Shown: piece by piece, positions 12,819 through 23,765 of the stretch
Layout: every line of letters begins with the position of its first letter
How positions within the stretch are numbered: position 1 is the first letter of the stretch
Assembly (NCBI GenBank): GCA_034231615.1
Contig: CM067309.1
Location: 30,707,860 to 30,771,859, forward strand
Origin: Meghimatium bilineatum
Taxonomy: Eukaryota > Mollusca > Gastropoda > Stylommatophora > Philomycidae
Length of the DNA stretch: 64,000 nucleotides
Direction of reading: 5' to 3'
Notes under the pieces: generated by a model
Databases searched by the model: none
What the model was told of the DNA's origin: nothing
What the model saw: the letters and a program-made list of their open reading frames with translations, nothing else
Translations under genes and position numbers: made by a program

Positions 12819-12984
12819 ATCTCCGCCGAAGACGGATGTGTCGGGCCATTGACGCAACTAAAACGGTGACACAACGCATTTCCATTATCTGGACTACATC
12901 CGGTTGGAACATCAGGACAATTGTCCTGCTACAAGGGAGATCCAACGGGAGTTTGAGAATGAACGCTGAAGAAGAAGAAGATTC
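12819..12984 (+). mobile_element. interspersed SINE-like repeat, family S2
   Basis: Landmarks in order: GACGGATGTGTCGGGCCATT, ACACAACGCATTTCCATT, CTGGACTACATCC, ATTGTCCTGCTACAAG, GAGTTTGAGAATGAACGC, then a GAA tail. The same order recurs, in either orientation, at 19240, 21585, 22125, 42010, 47715, 53575 and, partly, 48690 and 54125. Confidence 0.8.
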
Positions 12985-13339
12985 ATTTTTTATTGTTTAC
13001 TGCTATTGGGTCAAGATTGTTATTAAATAGAATCTATTTGTTTCTTCCGTTTCCTATTACGCCATGGATGGAGCTACTCCCGTGTCGGAAGCCAATTACA
13101 AGAAAAAAGTATCCTCTCGTTGTGACACACAACAGGGGTGCTGTCTAGCGTGCTTCTGTGTATAGGTAAAACAAAGGCCTCCACTGAGAGGATGTTTACG
13201 TTACTTATTATGACTTGTATTGTAAGAAAGGCGTGACTTACACAAGTGCTGAAGTAGTTATGCGCTTATTCAAGTGATGAACTTAGTTGTGGTAAGGTCT
13301 TGGAGAGTTCTGAGTTTAGTTTCGTCATTTTGTGGTGTT
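12985..13339. other. unassigned
   Basis: A GC-richer patch at 13060-13190 is not recognised. Confidence 0.3.
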
Positions 13340-13890
13340 TTTAGATTTATCTTCTGAGATTGGTCTCAAGTTTTAGATTTGTCTTCTGAGATTGGTCTCA
13401 ATTTTTTAGATTTGTCTTCTGAGATTGGTCTCAACTTTTCTTTGACTCTATCATGAAATTGGTCAAAGCTTTTCTTTTATTGTATCGTGAGATTGGTCAA
13501 AGGTTTTCTTTTATTGTATCCTGAGATTGGTCAGAGGTTTTCTTTTATTGTATCCTGAGATTAGTCAAAGATTTTCTTTTATTGTATCTTGAGATTGATC
13601 AAAGGTTTTCTTTTGTTGTATCGTAAGATTGGTCAGAGGTTTTCTTTTATTGTATCCTGAGATTGGTCAAAGGCTTTCTTTTATTTTATCCTGAGATTGG
13701 TCAGAGGTTTTCTTTTATTGTATCGTGAGATTGGTCAGAGGTTTTATTTTATTGTATCCTGAGATTGGTCGGAGGTTTTCTTTTATTGTATCATGATATT
13801 GGTGAGAGGTTTTCTTTTATTGTATCCTGAGATTGGTCAGAGGTTTTCTTTTATTGTATCGTTAGATTGGTTAAACATTTTCGTTGGTTG
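13340..13890. repeat. 34-bp minisatellite with 31-bp founders
   Basis: About 12 units of GAGATTGGTCAGAGGTTTTC plus TTTTATTGTATCC. The first three units are a 31-bp form whose TGAGATTGGTCTCA is a perfect 5-bp hairpin. Confidence 0.93.
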
Positions 13891-14200
13891 TATCATGATA
13901 TTGCTTAGATTTTAAGCTTGGTGTAGTTCTTCCTCGAGCCCAAGTGCTGAGCGTAGTTGAGTGCTGTTTTGGATCTATAGTTGGGCTTAGTTGAAATCTG
14001 AGTTGGATCGAGAGCTGAGCATGATTGAGCACTGCGTTTGATTCAGTCATGAGTTTTGTGTACTAAACTTGAATTTGTTCTTATCTAATTTCAGTGCTAA
14101 GTTTAATCAGCTTGCTAGAATTGATTTACGTATGGATGAGGGCTAAGCTTTATTTATGTTCTACTATACATTAAGAAATTAACCTGCATTTGTATTGTCC
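13891..14200. other. unassigned
   Basis: A few GAGCTGAGC/TTGAGC words, otherwise featureless. Confidence 0.3.
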
Positions 14201-14212
14201 TTAGTTGTGCAT

Positions 14213-14417
14213 CGGGCTCTGTGGTGAAGTGGTACAGAGCGCGTCTGTGACGGCCAAGGTACCGAGTTCGATCCCGTCACAGGCAATTGTGCATACCGAC
14301 CGTTGAGAAAACAATGGTAAACTACTGAACGTATTTATATTGCCTAGAAAATCACCACAGCCAACAAATGCTGGGTTGATAGCTAAGTCCTGTAAAAGAA
14401 AATCTACCAATGTTTTT
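14213..14417 (+). mobile_element. tRNA-derived SINE, family S1, with target-site duplication
   Basis: The tRNA-like head has an A-box-like TGGTGAAGTGG and a B-box GAGTTCGATCCC. A unique body follows (CAATTGTGCATACCGACCGT, CTAGAAAATCACCACAGCCA, ACAAATGCTGGGTTGATAGC), ending CTACCAATG plus T run. It is flanked by TTAGTTGTGCAT (14201-14212) and TTAGTTGTGTAT (14418-14429). A second copy is at 60240-60397 and a diverged one at 47600-47700. Confidence 0.88.
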
Positions 14418-14439
14418 TTAGTTGTGTATTTATCTTAGG

Positions 14440-14523
14440 ACAGTGTATACATTATTTTTTGTCTATACATTATTTATTGTATATACATTATTTATTGTCT
14501 ATACATTATTTATTGTCTATACC
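14440..14523. repeat. 18-bp repeat, four units
   Basis: TCTATACATTATTTATTG in tandem. Confidence 0.9.
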
Positions 14524-14604
14524 GTTCCTTATGTGTTTAGGTGAAAGTTGTGAAATACTCGAGTCTAAGGCCTAAACCTTTACGGAATTGTATCGTGTAA
14601 CACA

Positions 14605-14805
14605 TGCATAAATACCTCTACAGACACAGACAAACGTAAATATCACCTAAAGACAAACATAAATACCCCTACAGACACAGACAAACATAAATACCCCTAC
14701 AGATACAGACAAACAAAAATACCCTTACAAACAAACATAAGTAACCCTACAGACACAGACAAACATAAATACTGCTACAGACACAGACAAACATAAATAC
14801 CCATT
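14605..14805. repeat. 28-bp repeat
   Basis: CAGACACAGACAAACATAAA followed by TACCCCTA, about 7 imperfect units. Confidence 0.85.
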
Positions 14806-15239
14806 CAGTCAGCGGCAAATATATTCATGCATTTTTATCTAGTAAAACTTCCATAGCAATTTGCAACAAAGGACGACTATTGCTTGCTAAATTATTCAAG
14901 ACCAACTTGACGTCTGTAAGTGAATCAACTGTAGTGAAAGAGTATTCTCGCCTGCAGACTTCCTCCATCCATGACATGATCATGTTTTATGCATTAGACC
15001 CATTGCTTCTAATCCGATAAAGAGTAGTCATTGCATTACCTTGCCAGTAGATTTTCAATGTTATTCAACGTGTTTTCTTAGAATAGTCAAGATTGTTTGC
15101 ATCACAGTCTCAATGGAGTAATAATATTTTGAGGAATATCTTGCAATGCAAATCAATTTTTGAGCATTATCTTGGAATGCAAATCAATTATTTGAAATCA
15201 CCATACCCATAACATTTTTTATTTCTTTTCTTTAGAAAG
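14806..15239. other. unassigned with a short duplication
   Basis: 15125-15190 has two copies of ATCTTGNAATGCAAATCAAT. Confidence 0.5.
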
Positions 15240-15600
15240 TTGGTTACGGTTCTTGGTTATGAATCGACATCAGTGGACTCCGGACAGGACCATTGGTGCT
15301 CAATCTCTCCTTGAAGATCACAAAAGGTGTGCATACTGATGGTTCCCGTAACTCGCTGGTTAATCACGCTTGTAATTCTTCCGCGCGGTTTTCAAATCTG
15401 CAAGTTCCATATTTAGTAGCAAATTTCTCAAAACTCAGACTCGATGTTTCATCAAACTCGGTTTCCGTATCCAGTCCCTGAATGTATTTCAACGTATCTC
15501 CCTTATGTATTGTCACTGCCCCGTCTATTGATGTCTTGCTTGCAACCCTGTCTGCTCTTTCGTTATCCCAAACACCGGGGTATTCTTTGCTGTAGATTCA
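15240..15600 (-). pseudogene. retroelement RNase H C-terminal relic
   Basis: Minus frame GVWDNERADRVASKTSIDGA (NERAD with the last catalytic Asp), then HKGDTLKYIQGLDTETEFDE, SLSFEKFATKYGTC and NRAEELQA before a TGA. The same frame stays readable past it. Unlike the neighbouring RT tail at 15700, so a separate insertion. Confidence 0.6.
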
Positions 15601-15699
15601 CGTGATACATAGGAGGTTGAATATATGTGACATAACATATGTAATGTGTTGGTATGATGTTAAGAATACAACATATTTATGCATAAAACATATGTATCA

Positions 15700-16140
15700 T
15701 CAAGTGCTGTGTCGAATGGCGTTGGCGATCATATTTCTCCATGTGCATCGATCTCTCCTATATGTCATCATCTCTGTTGGTGTCGTCAATCGAAGCCATT
15801 TAGTCAAGTTATCCAATATTTTTTCCCTAGGTCTTCCCCTTGATCTTTTCCTTTCTATCTTTCCTGTTGTCACTATATTCTCAAATACCTCCTCTTCTCA
15901 TTATGTTCCCAATAAGTATTGACTGTCTTTTTCTTATATTATCAATAATGCATCTTTTCACATCCATCCTTCTAAGACACTCTTCATTAGTAATCTTTGC
16001 TGTCAAAGGAATGCGTAACATTCTTCGAATAAACCACATCTCCGATGCCTCCAATTATTTGTATGATGTCTTATTTAATGTCCATGCTTCACTTCTATAG
16101 AGTAGAACTGGTTCAATGTAGCATTTGAGGACAAACATAT
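15700..16140 (-). pseudogene. LINE reverse transcriptase tail (LINE-C type)
   Basis: Minus reading: CYIEPVLLYRSEAWTLNKTS, EMWFIRRMLRIPLTAKITNE, RKRQSILIGNIMRR, VTTGKIERKRSRGRPREK, WRNMIANAIRHST and stop. The order equals the canonical YGCEAWTL...MWFLRRMLRISW...GKRxRGRPR LINE tail. Frameshifts are present. Related to 44490-44715. Confidence 0.8.
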
Positions 16141-16439
16141 GTATGCATAAAACATTTGTATGGATAAAACATATGTAAAAAGCAAATGTACAAAATAATA
16201 CATTGTGTATGCTGACGCATTTATTACAACACAGTTTGTCTATGCTACATGCATGTCGTGGTTACTGGAAGCATTTAATCCAATAAAGATCTGTACAAAT
16301 CTATATGGTTTGTGATTGTAGATAAGGTTATATGTTTATCTTTTAAATTTATAACATAACAATGTTTATTTTAACCAATGAACGACTATATTATTACTTC
16401 AATAATATTTAACAATATTGTGACAGTTTCGTCCTGAAT
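16141..16439. other. AT-rich flank
   Basis: No element recognised; short ATAAAACATATGTA repeats at 16140-16180. Confidence 0.3.
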
Positions 16440-19225
16440 TCTTGACTGTTTGATGAGAATGACTGTTTCTTAATGTTTGAAAAACTGCGGACGAGAATAC
16501 TCTTTCACTGCAATTAATGAGAATACAGTTTCGTTATTGATGTTTAACAGTGTAATGATAATGACAGTTTCATTCTTGAAGTTTAACAGTGTAATGATAA
16601 TGACAGTTTAATTCTAGATGTTTAATAGTGTAATGATAATGACAGTTTAATTCTAGATGTTTAATAGTGTAATGATAATGACAGTTTCATTCTTGATGTT
16701 TAACAGTGTAATGATAATGACAGTTTAATTCTAGATGTTTAATAGTGTAATGATAATGACAGTTTCATTCTTGATGTTTAACAGTGTAATGATAATGACA
16801 GTTTAATTCTTGATGTTTAACAGTGTAATGATAATGACAGTTTAATTCTTGATGTTTAACAGTGTAATGATAATGACAGTTTCATTCTTGATGTTTAACA
16901 GTGTAATGATAATGACAGTTTAATTCTTGATGTTTAACAGTGTAATGATAATGACAGTTTCATTCTTGATGTTTAACAGTGTAATGATAATGACAGTTTA
17001 ATTCTTGATGTTTAACAGTGTAATGATAATGACAGTTTCATTCTTGATGTTTAACAGTGTAATGATAATGACAGTTTAATTCTTGATGTTTAACAGTGTA
17101 ATGATAATGACAGTTTCATTCTTGATGTTTAACAGTGTAATGATAATGACAGTTTAATTCTTGATGTTTAACAGTGTAATGATAATGACAGTTTCATTCT
17201 TGATGTTTAACAGTGTAATGATAATGACAGTTTAATTCTTGATGTTTAACAGTGTAATGATAATGACAGTTTAATTCTAGATGTTTAACAGTGTAATGAT
17301 AATGACAGTTTCATTCTTGATGTTTAACCGTGTAATGATAATGACAGTTTCATTCTTGAAGTTTAACAGTGTAATGATAATAACAGTTTAATTCTAGATG
17401 TTTAATAGTGTAATGATAATGACAGTTTAATTCTAGATGTTTAATAGTGTAATGATAATGACAGTTTCATTCTTGATGTTTAACAGTGTAATGATAATGA
17501 CAGTTTAATTCTTGATGTTTAACAGTGTAATGATAATGACAGTTTAATTCTAGATGTTTAATAGTGTAATGATAATGACAGTTTAATTCTAGATGTTTAA
17601 TAGTGTAATGATAATGACAGTTTCATTCTTGATGTTTAACAGTGTAATGATAATGACAGTTTAATTCTTGATGTTTAACAGTGTAATGATAATGACAGTT
17701 TCATTCTTGATGTTTAACAGTGTAATGATAATGACAGTTTAATTCTTGATGTTTAACAGTGTAATGATAATGGCAGTTTCATTCTTGATGTTTAACAGTG
17801 TAATGATAATGACAGTTTAATTCTTGATGTTTAACAGTGTAATGATAATGACAGTTTCATTCTTGATGTTTAACAGTGTAATGATAATGACAGTTTAATT
17901 CTTGATGTTTAACAGTGTAATGATAATGACAGTTTCATTCTTGATGTTTAACAGTGTAATGATAATGACAGTTTAATTCTTGATGTTTAACAGTGTAATG
18001 ATAATGACAGTTTAATTCTTGATGTTTAACAGTGTAATGATAATGACAGTTTAATTCTAGATGTTTAACAGTGTAATGATAATGACAGTTTCATTCTTGA
18101 TGTTTAACCGTGTAATGATAATGACAGTTTCATTCTTGAAGTTTAACAGTGTAATGATAATGACAGTTTAATTCTAGATGTTTAATAGTGTAATGATAAT
18201 GACAGTTTAATTCTAGATGTTTAACAGTGTAATGATAATGACAGTTTAATTCTTGATGTTTAACAGTGTAATGATAATGACAGTTTCATTCTTGATGTTT
18301 AACAGTGTAATGATAATGACAGTTTAATTCTTGATGTTTAACAGTGTAATGATAATGACAGTTTCATTCTTGATGTTTAACAGTGTAATGATAATGACAG
18401 TTTAATTCTTGATGTTTAACAGTGTAATGATAATGACAGTTTAATTCTTGATGTTTAACAGTGTAATGATAATGACAGTTTAATTCTTGATGTTTAACAG
18501 TGTAATGATAATGACAGTTTAATTCTAGATGTTTAACAGTGTAATGATAATGACAGTTTCATTCTTGATGTTTAACCGTGTAATGATAATGACAGTTTAA
18601 TTCTTGATGTTTAACAGTGTAATGATAATGACAGTTTAATTCTTGATGTTTAACAGTGTAATGATAATGACAGTTTCATTCTTGATGTTTAACAGGGTAA
18701 TGATAATGACAGTTTCATTCTTGATGTTTAACAGTGTAATGATAATGACAGTTTCATTCTTGATGTTAGATAGTCTAATGAGAATTAAATATCATTTTCA
18801 TTCTTGCTGTTTCGCAGTCAAATGAGAATGACAATTTCGTTCTTGATTTCAGACAATCTAATGATAATTATTGTTTTATTCTTTATTTTTGACAATCTAA
18901 AGAGAATGATTGTTTTATTCTTAATTTTTGACAGTCTAAAGAGAATGATTGTTTTATTCTTAATTTTTGACTTTCTGAAGAGAATGATTGTTTTATTCTT
19001 AATTTTTGACAATCTAAAGAGAATGATTGTTTTATTCTTAATTTTTTACAATCTAAAGAGAATGATTGTTTTATTCTTAATTTTTGACTTTCTAAAGAGA
19101 ATTATTGTTTTATGCTTGATGTTTGACAGTCTGTAGAAAATGACTGATTTATTCTTGATGTTTGACAGTCTAAAAAGAATTATTGTTTTATTCTAAATTT
19201 TGACAGTTTAAGAGAATGACAGTTT
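16440..19225. repeat. 39-bp minisatellite with a 780-bp higher-order repeat
   Basis: Core unit AACAGTGTAATGATAATGAC plus AGTTTCATTCTTGATGTTT. C/A (TTTCATTC versus TTTAATTC) and TTGATG/TAGATG variants alternate. The rows at 17161-17380 and 17941-18160 are almost base-identical, an offset of 780 bp (20 units). Units left of about 16550 and right of 18780 keep the 39-bp length but are strongly diverged (AAAGAGAATGATTGTTTTAT). Confidence 0.97.
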
Positions 19226-19239
19226 CGTTCTTGATGTTT

Positions 19240-19396
19240 CTTGATCAGCGTTCATTCTCAAACTCCCACTAGGTATCTCTGTTAGCAGAAATATAGTCCT
19301 AATAGATTTCGATTAGGATGTGGTCCATTGAATGGAAATGCGCTGTGTCACCATTTTATTTGCGCCATTGATCCAACACATCCTTCTTCAGTTGGT
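19240..19396 (-). mobile_element. interspersed SINE-like repeat, family S2
   Basis: Reads CAGCGTTCATTCTCAAACTC, GGATGTGGTCC, GGAAATGCGCTGTGTCACC, CAACACATCCTTCTTC, the reverse complement of 12819-12984. Confidence 0.8.
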
Positions 19397-19529
19397 TATT
19401 GACGTTTGATGGCCTAATCAAAACGGCAGTATGATTACTAATATTTGAAAGTCTAATGACCGCGATAATTTTGTCATTAGAGTGATGATAACAATTATCA
19501 AAGATGTGTTTCAGAAGTAAAAAAATCAT

Positions 19530-19660
19530 AAAGGTAGTTAAACCTACAACAATATGAGAAATTAAGTGATAAACTTTGATAAGAAAAGTAGTTAAATCTT
19601 AAACAATTTGATAAATTATGCGATAAACTTCGGTAATAAAAGAAATTAAATTTACTACTT
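19530..19660. repeat. 54-bp array, left part
   Basis: Two to three diverged units with GATAAACTTNGGTAATAAAA and GTTAAACCTACAACAAT. Confidence 0.75.
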
Positions 19661-19990
19661 TCCTAGCGTTAAGAATGAATGCGTTTTCTGTGAGTGTTGT
19701 TCGATAAACGGATTTTCTACTGAAAGCAATGGCAAACTCCCAAGTAATATACCTAACAATTCTGTTTTTGATATTCTGTATACTAGCATGGAAAGATTAA
19801 TAGCGGAATGCAGAATTAAAGGCAGAAGGGGAAGACGGTGCCCAAGACGTCGATTGTGCTGTGATTTAACATATTGTTTAATCATGTCTCTAGCTGGGAC
19901 AACTCAACTCTCCCAGAATAGCGTAGCGTCTATAGTTTCAATAAGGAAGCCCACATTTTGAAAAGAATATATCACATAATGATGGAAACT
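19661..19990 (+). pseudogene. LINE-B 3' fragment interrupting the 54-bp array
   Basis: From about 19780: SMERLIAECRIKGRRGRRCP, then SLAGTTQLSQNSV and the shared 3' end AAAAGAATATATCACATAAT. SMERLIAE and the end match 45170-45390. The origin of the 19661-19779 stretch is unclear. Confidence 0.65.
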
Positions 19991-20205
19991 ACTATAATTT
20001 GAGTAATCATAGGATAGATTTTGGTAATAACAGCAGTTAAACCTATAACAATTTCATAAATCATACGATAAACTTTGGTAATAACAGCAGTTAAACCTAC
20101 AACAATTTGATAAATCATAGGATAAACTTTGGTAATAACAGCAGTTAAACCTATAACAATATGATAAATCATACGATAAGCTTTGGTAATAAACGTAGTT
20201 AAGTC
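19991..20205. repeat. 54-bp array, right part
   Basis: About four units, period 54 checked at 20041 and 20095: AACTTTGGTAATAACAGCAG, TTAAACCTATAACAATTT. Same unit as 19530-19660. Confidence 0.93.
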
Positions 20206-20299
20206 TATTTCAAATGTATCCGAAAATATTTCAGGTTACACTTATGGCTTAATTCTTCTACGTTTGCTCTCAAACTTCTGCTTATTCTTCTGGTTTACA

Positions 20300-21560
20300 G
20301 TTTAACATGTCTACACAGCAAGTCCGGCTTTCTAGAAAAATATTGCTGTATTTGAAAGTTCATCAGTGCTTCCATACAGCTTTCAATGGATATCCATTTC
20401 TGTGTGAAAATGTTCTTCCCTTAGCTGGTTTAGTGTACAGCAGTCTTGCAGAATATGTGCAGCGGTATGTGCTGCTTGTTAACATGGATACAGAGGTGAT
20501 GGAACCAGTCTTATTCTATTTAAGTGGTTGTTTATTCCGATGTGTACTGTCCTAATACGGAAAATAATAACATACTCAGCTCTTGCAAGATAAGTGATAG
20601 TTGTCTTTTTGGTGGTCAATTTTCCAGATAGCTTTGATGAGTTTCGATGATTTGTTTTCTTTTTTTGGTAGGTGATTTCTTTGTCTTTTCATTCCTGGGT
20701 TTGTCAATTTTTTTCCAACCTATCTGCCTCCACATATCCTGGTATGCCACAGTGGGATGGTATCCACTGTAGTAATACCCTTTTTGGATGCTCACTTCTC
20801 GTATGTCTTCCCTCAGGTCTGGCAGTTTATTGCTGTCAAGGGCTTGTAGAACAACCATTAAATTAAGAAGGAACAATACCTGTTGACATTGGCTTCTTGT
20901 GATTTTAATCATTTTTCCACAGCAATTTGTAGGGCCTGTTCTTTATTCTTCAGAGTAGTCTCCAGTTGTTAAACATGTGGGTTCTTTTTCTTGATAAACT
21001 CAATCACCTCCATTATTCACTGTTTTGGTTGCTGATCCATCGGTATACACCTGTATCAACGCCTCCCGTGGGCACATATCTTCAATGATGTTGCATACTA
21101 TTGTTTTCTCTTGTAGAGAATTCAGCTATCTCATAGTGTAGTTGTTGTTTATGGTGATTCTGATAGTGAGACTTTGATATTGCTTCCTCGAAACTACAAA
21201 AAGTGTTGGTGTTTTTTTGTAATGCTTGTTAGTTCTTCCTTATATTGTCTGTTTAGTTTTTTTTGTATCGGTGAATAGAACTGCACCTCTTCAGCCTTCC
21301 ACTGGTTTTGTCACCGAATCTGGCCCTCATTAGGTGTGCTAGAGTGCTCTTGTAGTTACCCGCATGGATCATAGTCTTAGTGTCCCTCCTGTTTTGTAAA
21401 TGGTTAATGACTGTAATTATTTCCATTTCATTTATTGGGAGGTCTTCTTGATACCTGTGCTAATGCGTAGTTCTTGATTGTGTACCTTGTCCAGAGCTTA
21501 TAAGTGGGAGTTGGTTGCTGCAGTCTGTCCGTATTCTAGTACAAGTCTAATTGCACCTAT
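20300..21560 (-). pseudogene. Jockey/CR1-like relic: RT end, RNase H, Cys/His tail
   Basis: Minus order: IRLVLEYGQTAATN, KVHNQELRISTGIKK, KKLNRQYKEELTSITKK (RT end); VYTDGSATKTV near 21060 (first RNase H Asp); VVLQALDSNKLPDLREDI and GYHPTVAYQDM (a decayed WIPSHCGIxGNExAD); AAHILQDCCTLNQLREEHFH (Cys/His tail) near 20420. Many frame changes and stops. The tail family matches 46440-46770. Confidence 0.75.
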
Positions 21561-21584
21561 ATGCACCTTCTATATACAATCCTA

Positions 21585-21705
21585 CTGATTAGCAGGATGT
21601 AGAGGGAGAGCCTCGCGTTGCCTCATTACTTACAGCTATTCTGCGATATTTGCACTTTTCTACCCGACACACCCGGAATAGTTTCTATGTTACTTTGACC
21701 TCATA
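21585..21705 (-). mobile_element. S2-like repeat fragment
   Basis: GATTAGCAGGATGTAG, GCGTTGCCTC, TTCTGCGATATTTGCAC, CCGACACACCCGGA in the order seen at 53605-53710. Confidence 0.6.
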
Positions 21706-22124
21706 TGGGAGTACTACGTTCAAACCCATACCAAATATATACTTAATTGCCTTTTCCACTCATACATGGTAAGCCAATGTGTTGTATACCAGTTACTTTC
21801 TCTTGGTCACTGATAAAACCCCGAACCAGTTATAATCTACAAAAGCTATCGCTACACAGCAGACAAATATGTCTGTTAGAAATATAAAATAATAGTGATA
21901 GGACACAAGAAAGAAATGTATAATTTATAACCACTTACGGTTGAATTGTTATATCTGCGCTACATATGATTCATCTACTTGACTAAAATGTATTTCTACA
22001 TTTGTTTAAATGAAGTCACGTCTCTCCTGGGAAGCACATGTACAATTTATTTAATTGCTTTTACAACAGCATGACCAGTTTGTTTGTTTGTTTTGCGTTC
22101 ACTGCATTGTAACCATCACGGGTG
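21706..22124. other. unassigned
   Basis: No recognisable gene or repeat. Confidence 0.3.
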
Positions 22125-22290
22125 TCCGTGCGATTTCCGCCGGGAGCGTGATTACGTTGTGCCACCGTTATGCGCCTTGTAGGCATAGCACATCCGATTT
22201 CGGCATGCCTTGACAATTCGGGTGGGCTACCCTTAGCCTGTGACAGCCTCTATATCTGTCTCCAGGCACGCGTAGAGGCGACTCTTCGCC
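22125..22290 (-). mobile_element. S2-like repeat, GC-richer variant
   Basis: ATTACGTTGTGCCACCGTTA, GCACATCCGATTTCGGCATG, GGGTGGGCTACCC; parallels 53640-53710 but more GC-rich. Confidence 0.55.
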
Positions 22291-22369
22291 CAGACGATTT
22301 TTCTCTCGTCTGACTCGTACGAGGTGTTCCACTGTCTATGAACTTGCCTCGTGTAATTGGACGTGCTGT

Positions 22370-22880
22370 GCCTGTGCCCTTTGGGTACTGAACCGTTTCT
22401 CATCCGTGAGCCTGGTTCCTTAAGGGGAAGAACTCAACAGAGGAGTTGGGCCCTGGCTCTTTCGCCCTCTTAGCCGAGGTGTCATTCACCGACATCGTGT
22501 ACCCCTTGTCCAAGTTCGAGTCTCACACCACGCGTTTGAGAGCAAGGCGTTCTCGAGCTGATCGTCCTTGTCCCAATAGCGCCTGAGCCCATCAGGTACT
22601 GAACCCTTTCTCTCTTCAAGTGTATTTCCGGTGTAGGAAAACCTGACAGTAGAGTTGGGCCAGGGCTAAATCGTTGTCCCTTTTGTGACTGAGCCCATCG
22701 GGTACGGAACCCTTTCTCTCTGCAAGTGTACTTCCGGTATAGGAAACCTTGACAGTAGAGTTGGACCAGAACTACCATCGTTGTCCCTTTCTTGCCTAAG
22801 CCCATCGGGTACAGAACCCTTTCTCTTCGCGAGCATATTTCCGGTTTAGGAAGGCTCGACATTAGAGTTGGATTAGGTCT
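22370..22880. repeat. 106-bp GC-rich tandem repeat
   Basis: GAGCCCATCGGGTACNGAAC recurs at 22588, 22694 and 22801, with degenerate copies near 22378 and 22483. Each unit also holds TTTCCGGTNTAGGAAANCNT and GACAGTAGAGTTGG. A minus open frame of 172 codons crosses it and is probably incidental. Confidence 0.88.
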
Positions 22881-23460
22881 TCTTGCTTTGCCAAACACAA
22901 ATGAATGGGTCTGGGACTCTGCCTGTAAAGAACTCAGGTAACTAGATGCTCGCCTCGAGCTGACGGAGCTTGTAGTTCCCCTTCCCTGGAGACTTTTCAC
23001 TTTCTATTTGCAGTTCGCGCTGCCCTCTAGCGCTGTTCTGCCCTTTCATTGTTTCATTGTACTAGTATGAAATCAATTTGTCTCTCGCCATGCCTCTACC
23101 TTTACGTGCATTTTACATTGGCCGCCCCTCCAATGTTCGGACTGGACTGACTAGCTTCACTGTATGTCGACAGTGTCGCTATATGTGGTGATGCTGGTGG
23201 TGTCGGAGATATTGTCTGTCTCTTGTGCAGTCAAATCTCTTTCCATCTGCTACCTCCACATTCTCGGACACGATCCCCAAATGATTTGGCCAGAATCAGC
23301 TCGAGCTGCTGTATTTCTGTTTCCAGGGTGCACCGCGTGGAGGTACATTTGGGATCTTGGTTATCTGCTAACCCTGGGTCCGCCTAGAGCAATGCGTTCC
23401 CTTTGCACCCCAGCATGACCAGTCAAATAAAGCCTTTCTCGAGGAGAAATATGTTACTGC
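22881..23460. other. GC-richer unassigned block with AATAAA
   Basis: Continuous in composition with the 106-bp repeat. An 84-codon open frame (23164-23418) ends just before CAAATAAAGCC at 23425-23435. It could be an old transcript or transposon end; no domain recognised. Confidence 0.25.
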
Positions 23461-23469
23461 ATTGAGCAG

Positions 23470-23765
23470 TTTAATTTCTGGTAATTAAAAAGTATAAAAC
23501 AATGTGGCTCCGAAATGTTTCGTAATGAACACTACTAACCAAGGATCTCACTCTGGTAGATGTTCCAACACGTTCGATGTCTGTATAAAGCGGACACACC
23601 ACCTACTGTAATCATCTTACCCATCCTTAAGTTATTTAGTTACCATCTGAGAAGGGCTTCAAAGGGTGCAGAGGACGTACTTCATTGTACTCTGCTTACC
23701 ACAAATATACATTTACCTGTTCCAAGTTTTGCATGTTGGATTTCAGTTTTGTTGCGGTGAGTACA
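23470..23765 (+). mobile_element. 3' part of an interspersed element
   Basis: GCATGTTGGATTTCAGTTTT at 23731 reappears on the minus strand near 25550-25570, next to the AAGGCCTT...TCGAAA motif described under findings. Confidence 0.4.

Noticed and set aside
14213..14290. Functional tRNA gene
   Set aside because: A and B boxes are present, but the sequence continues into a repeated body with TSDs and does not close a tRNA cloverleaf; it is a SINE head.
22482..23000. 172-codon minus frame
   Set aside because: Runs through the 106-bp tandem repeat; internal repetition explains its length.
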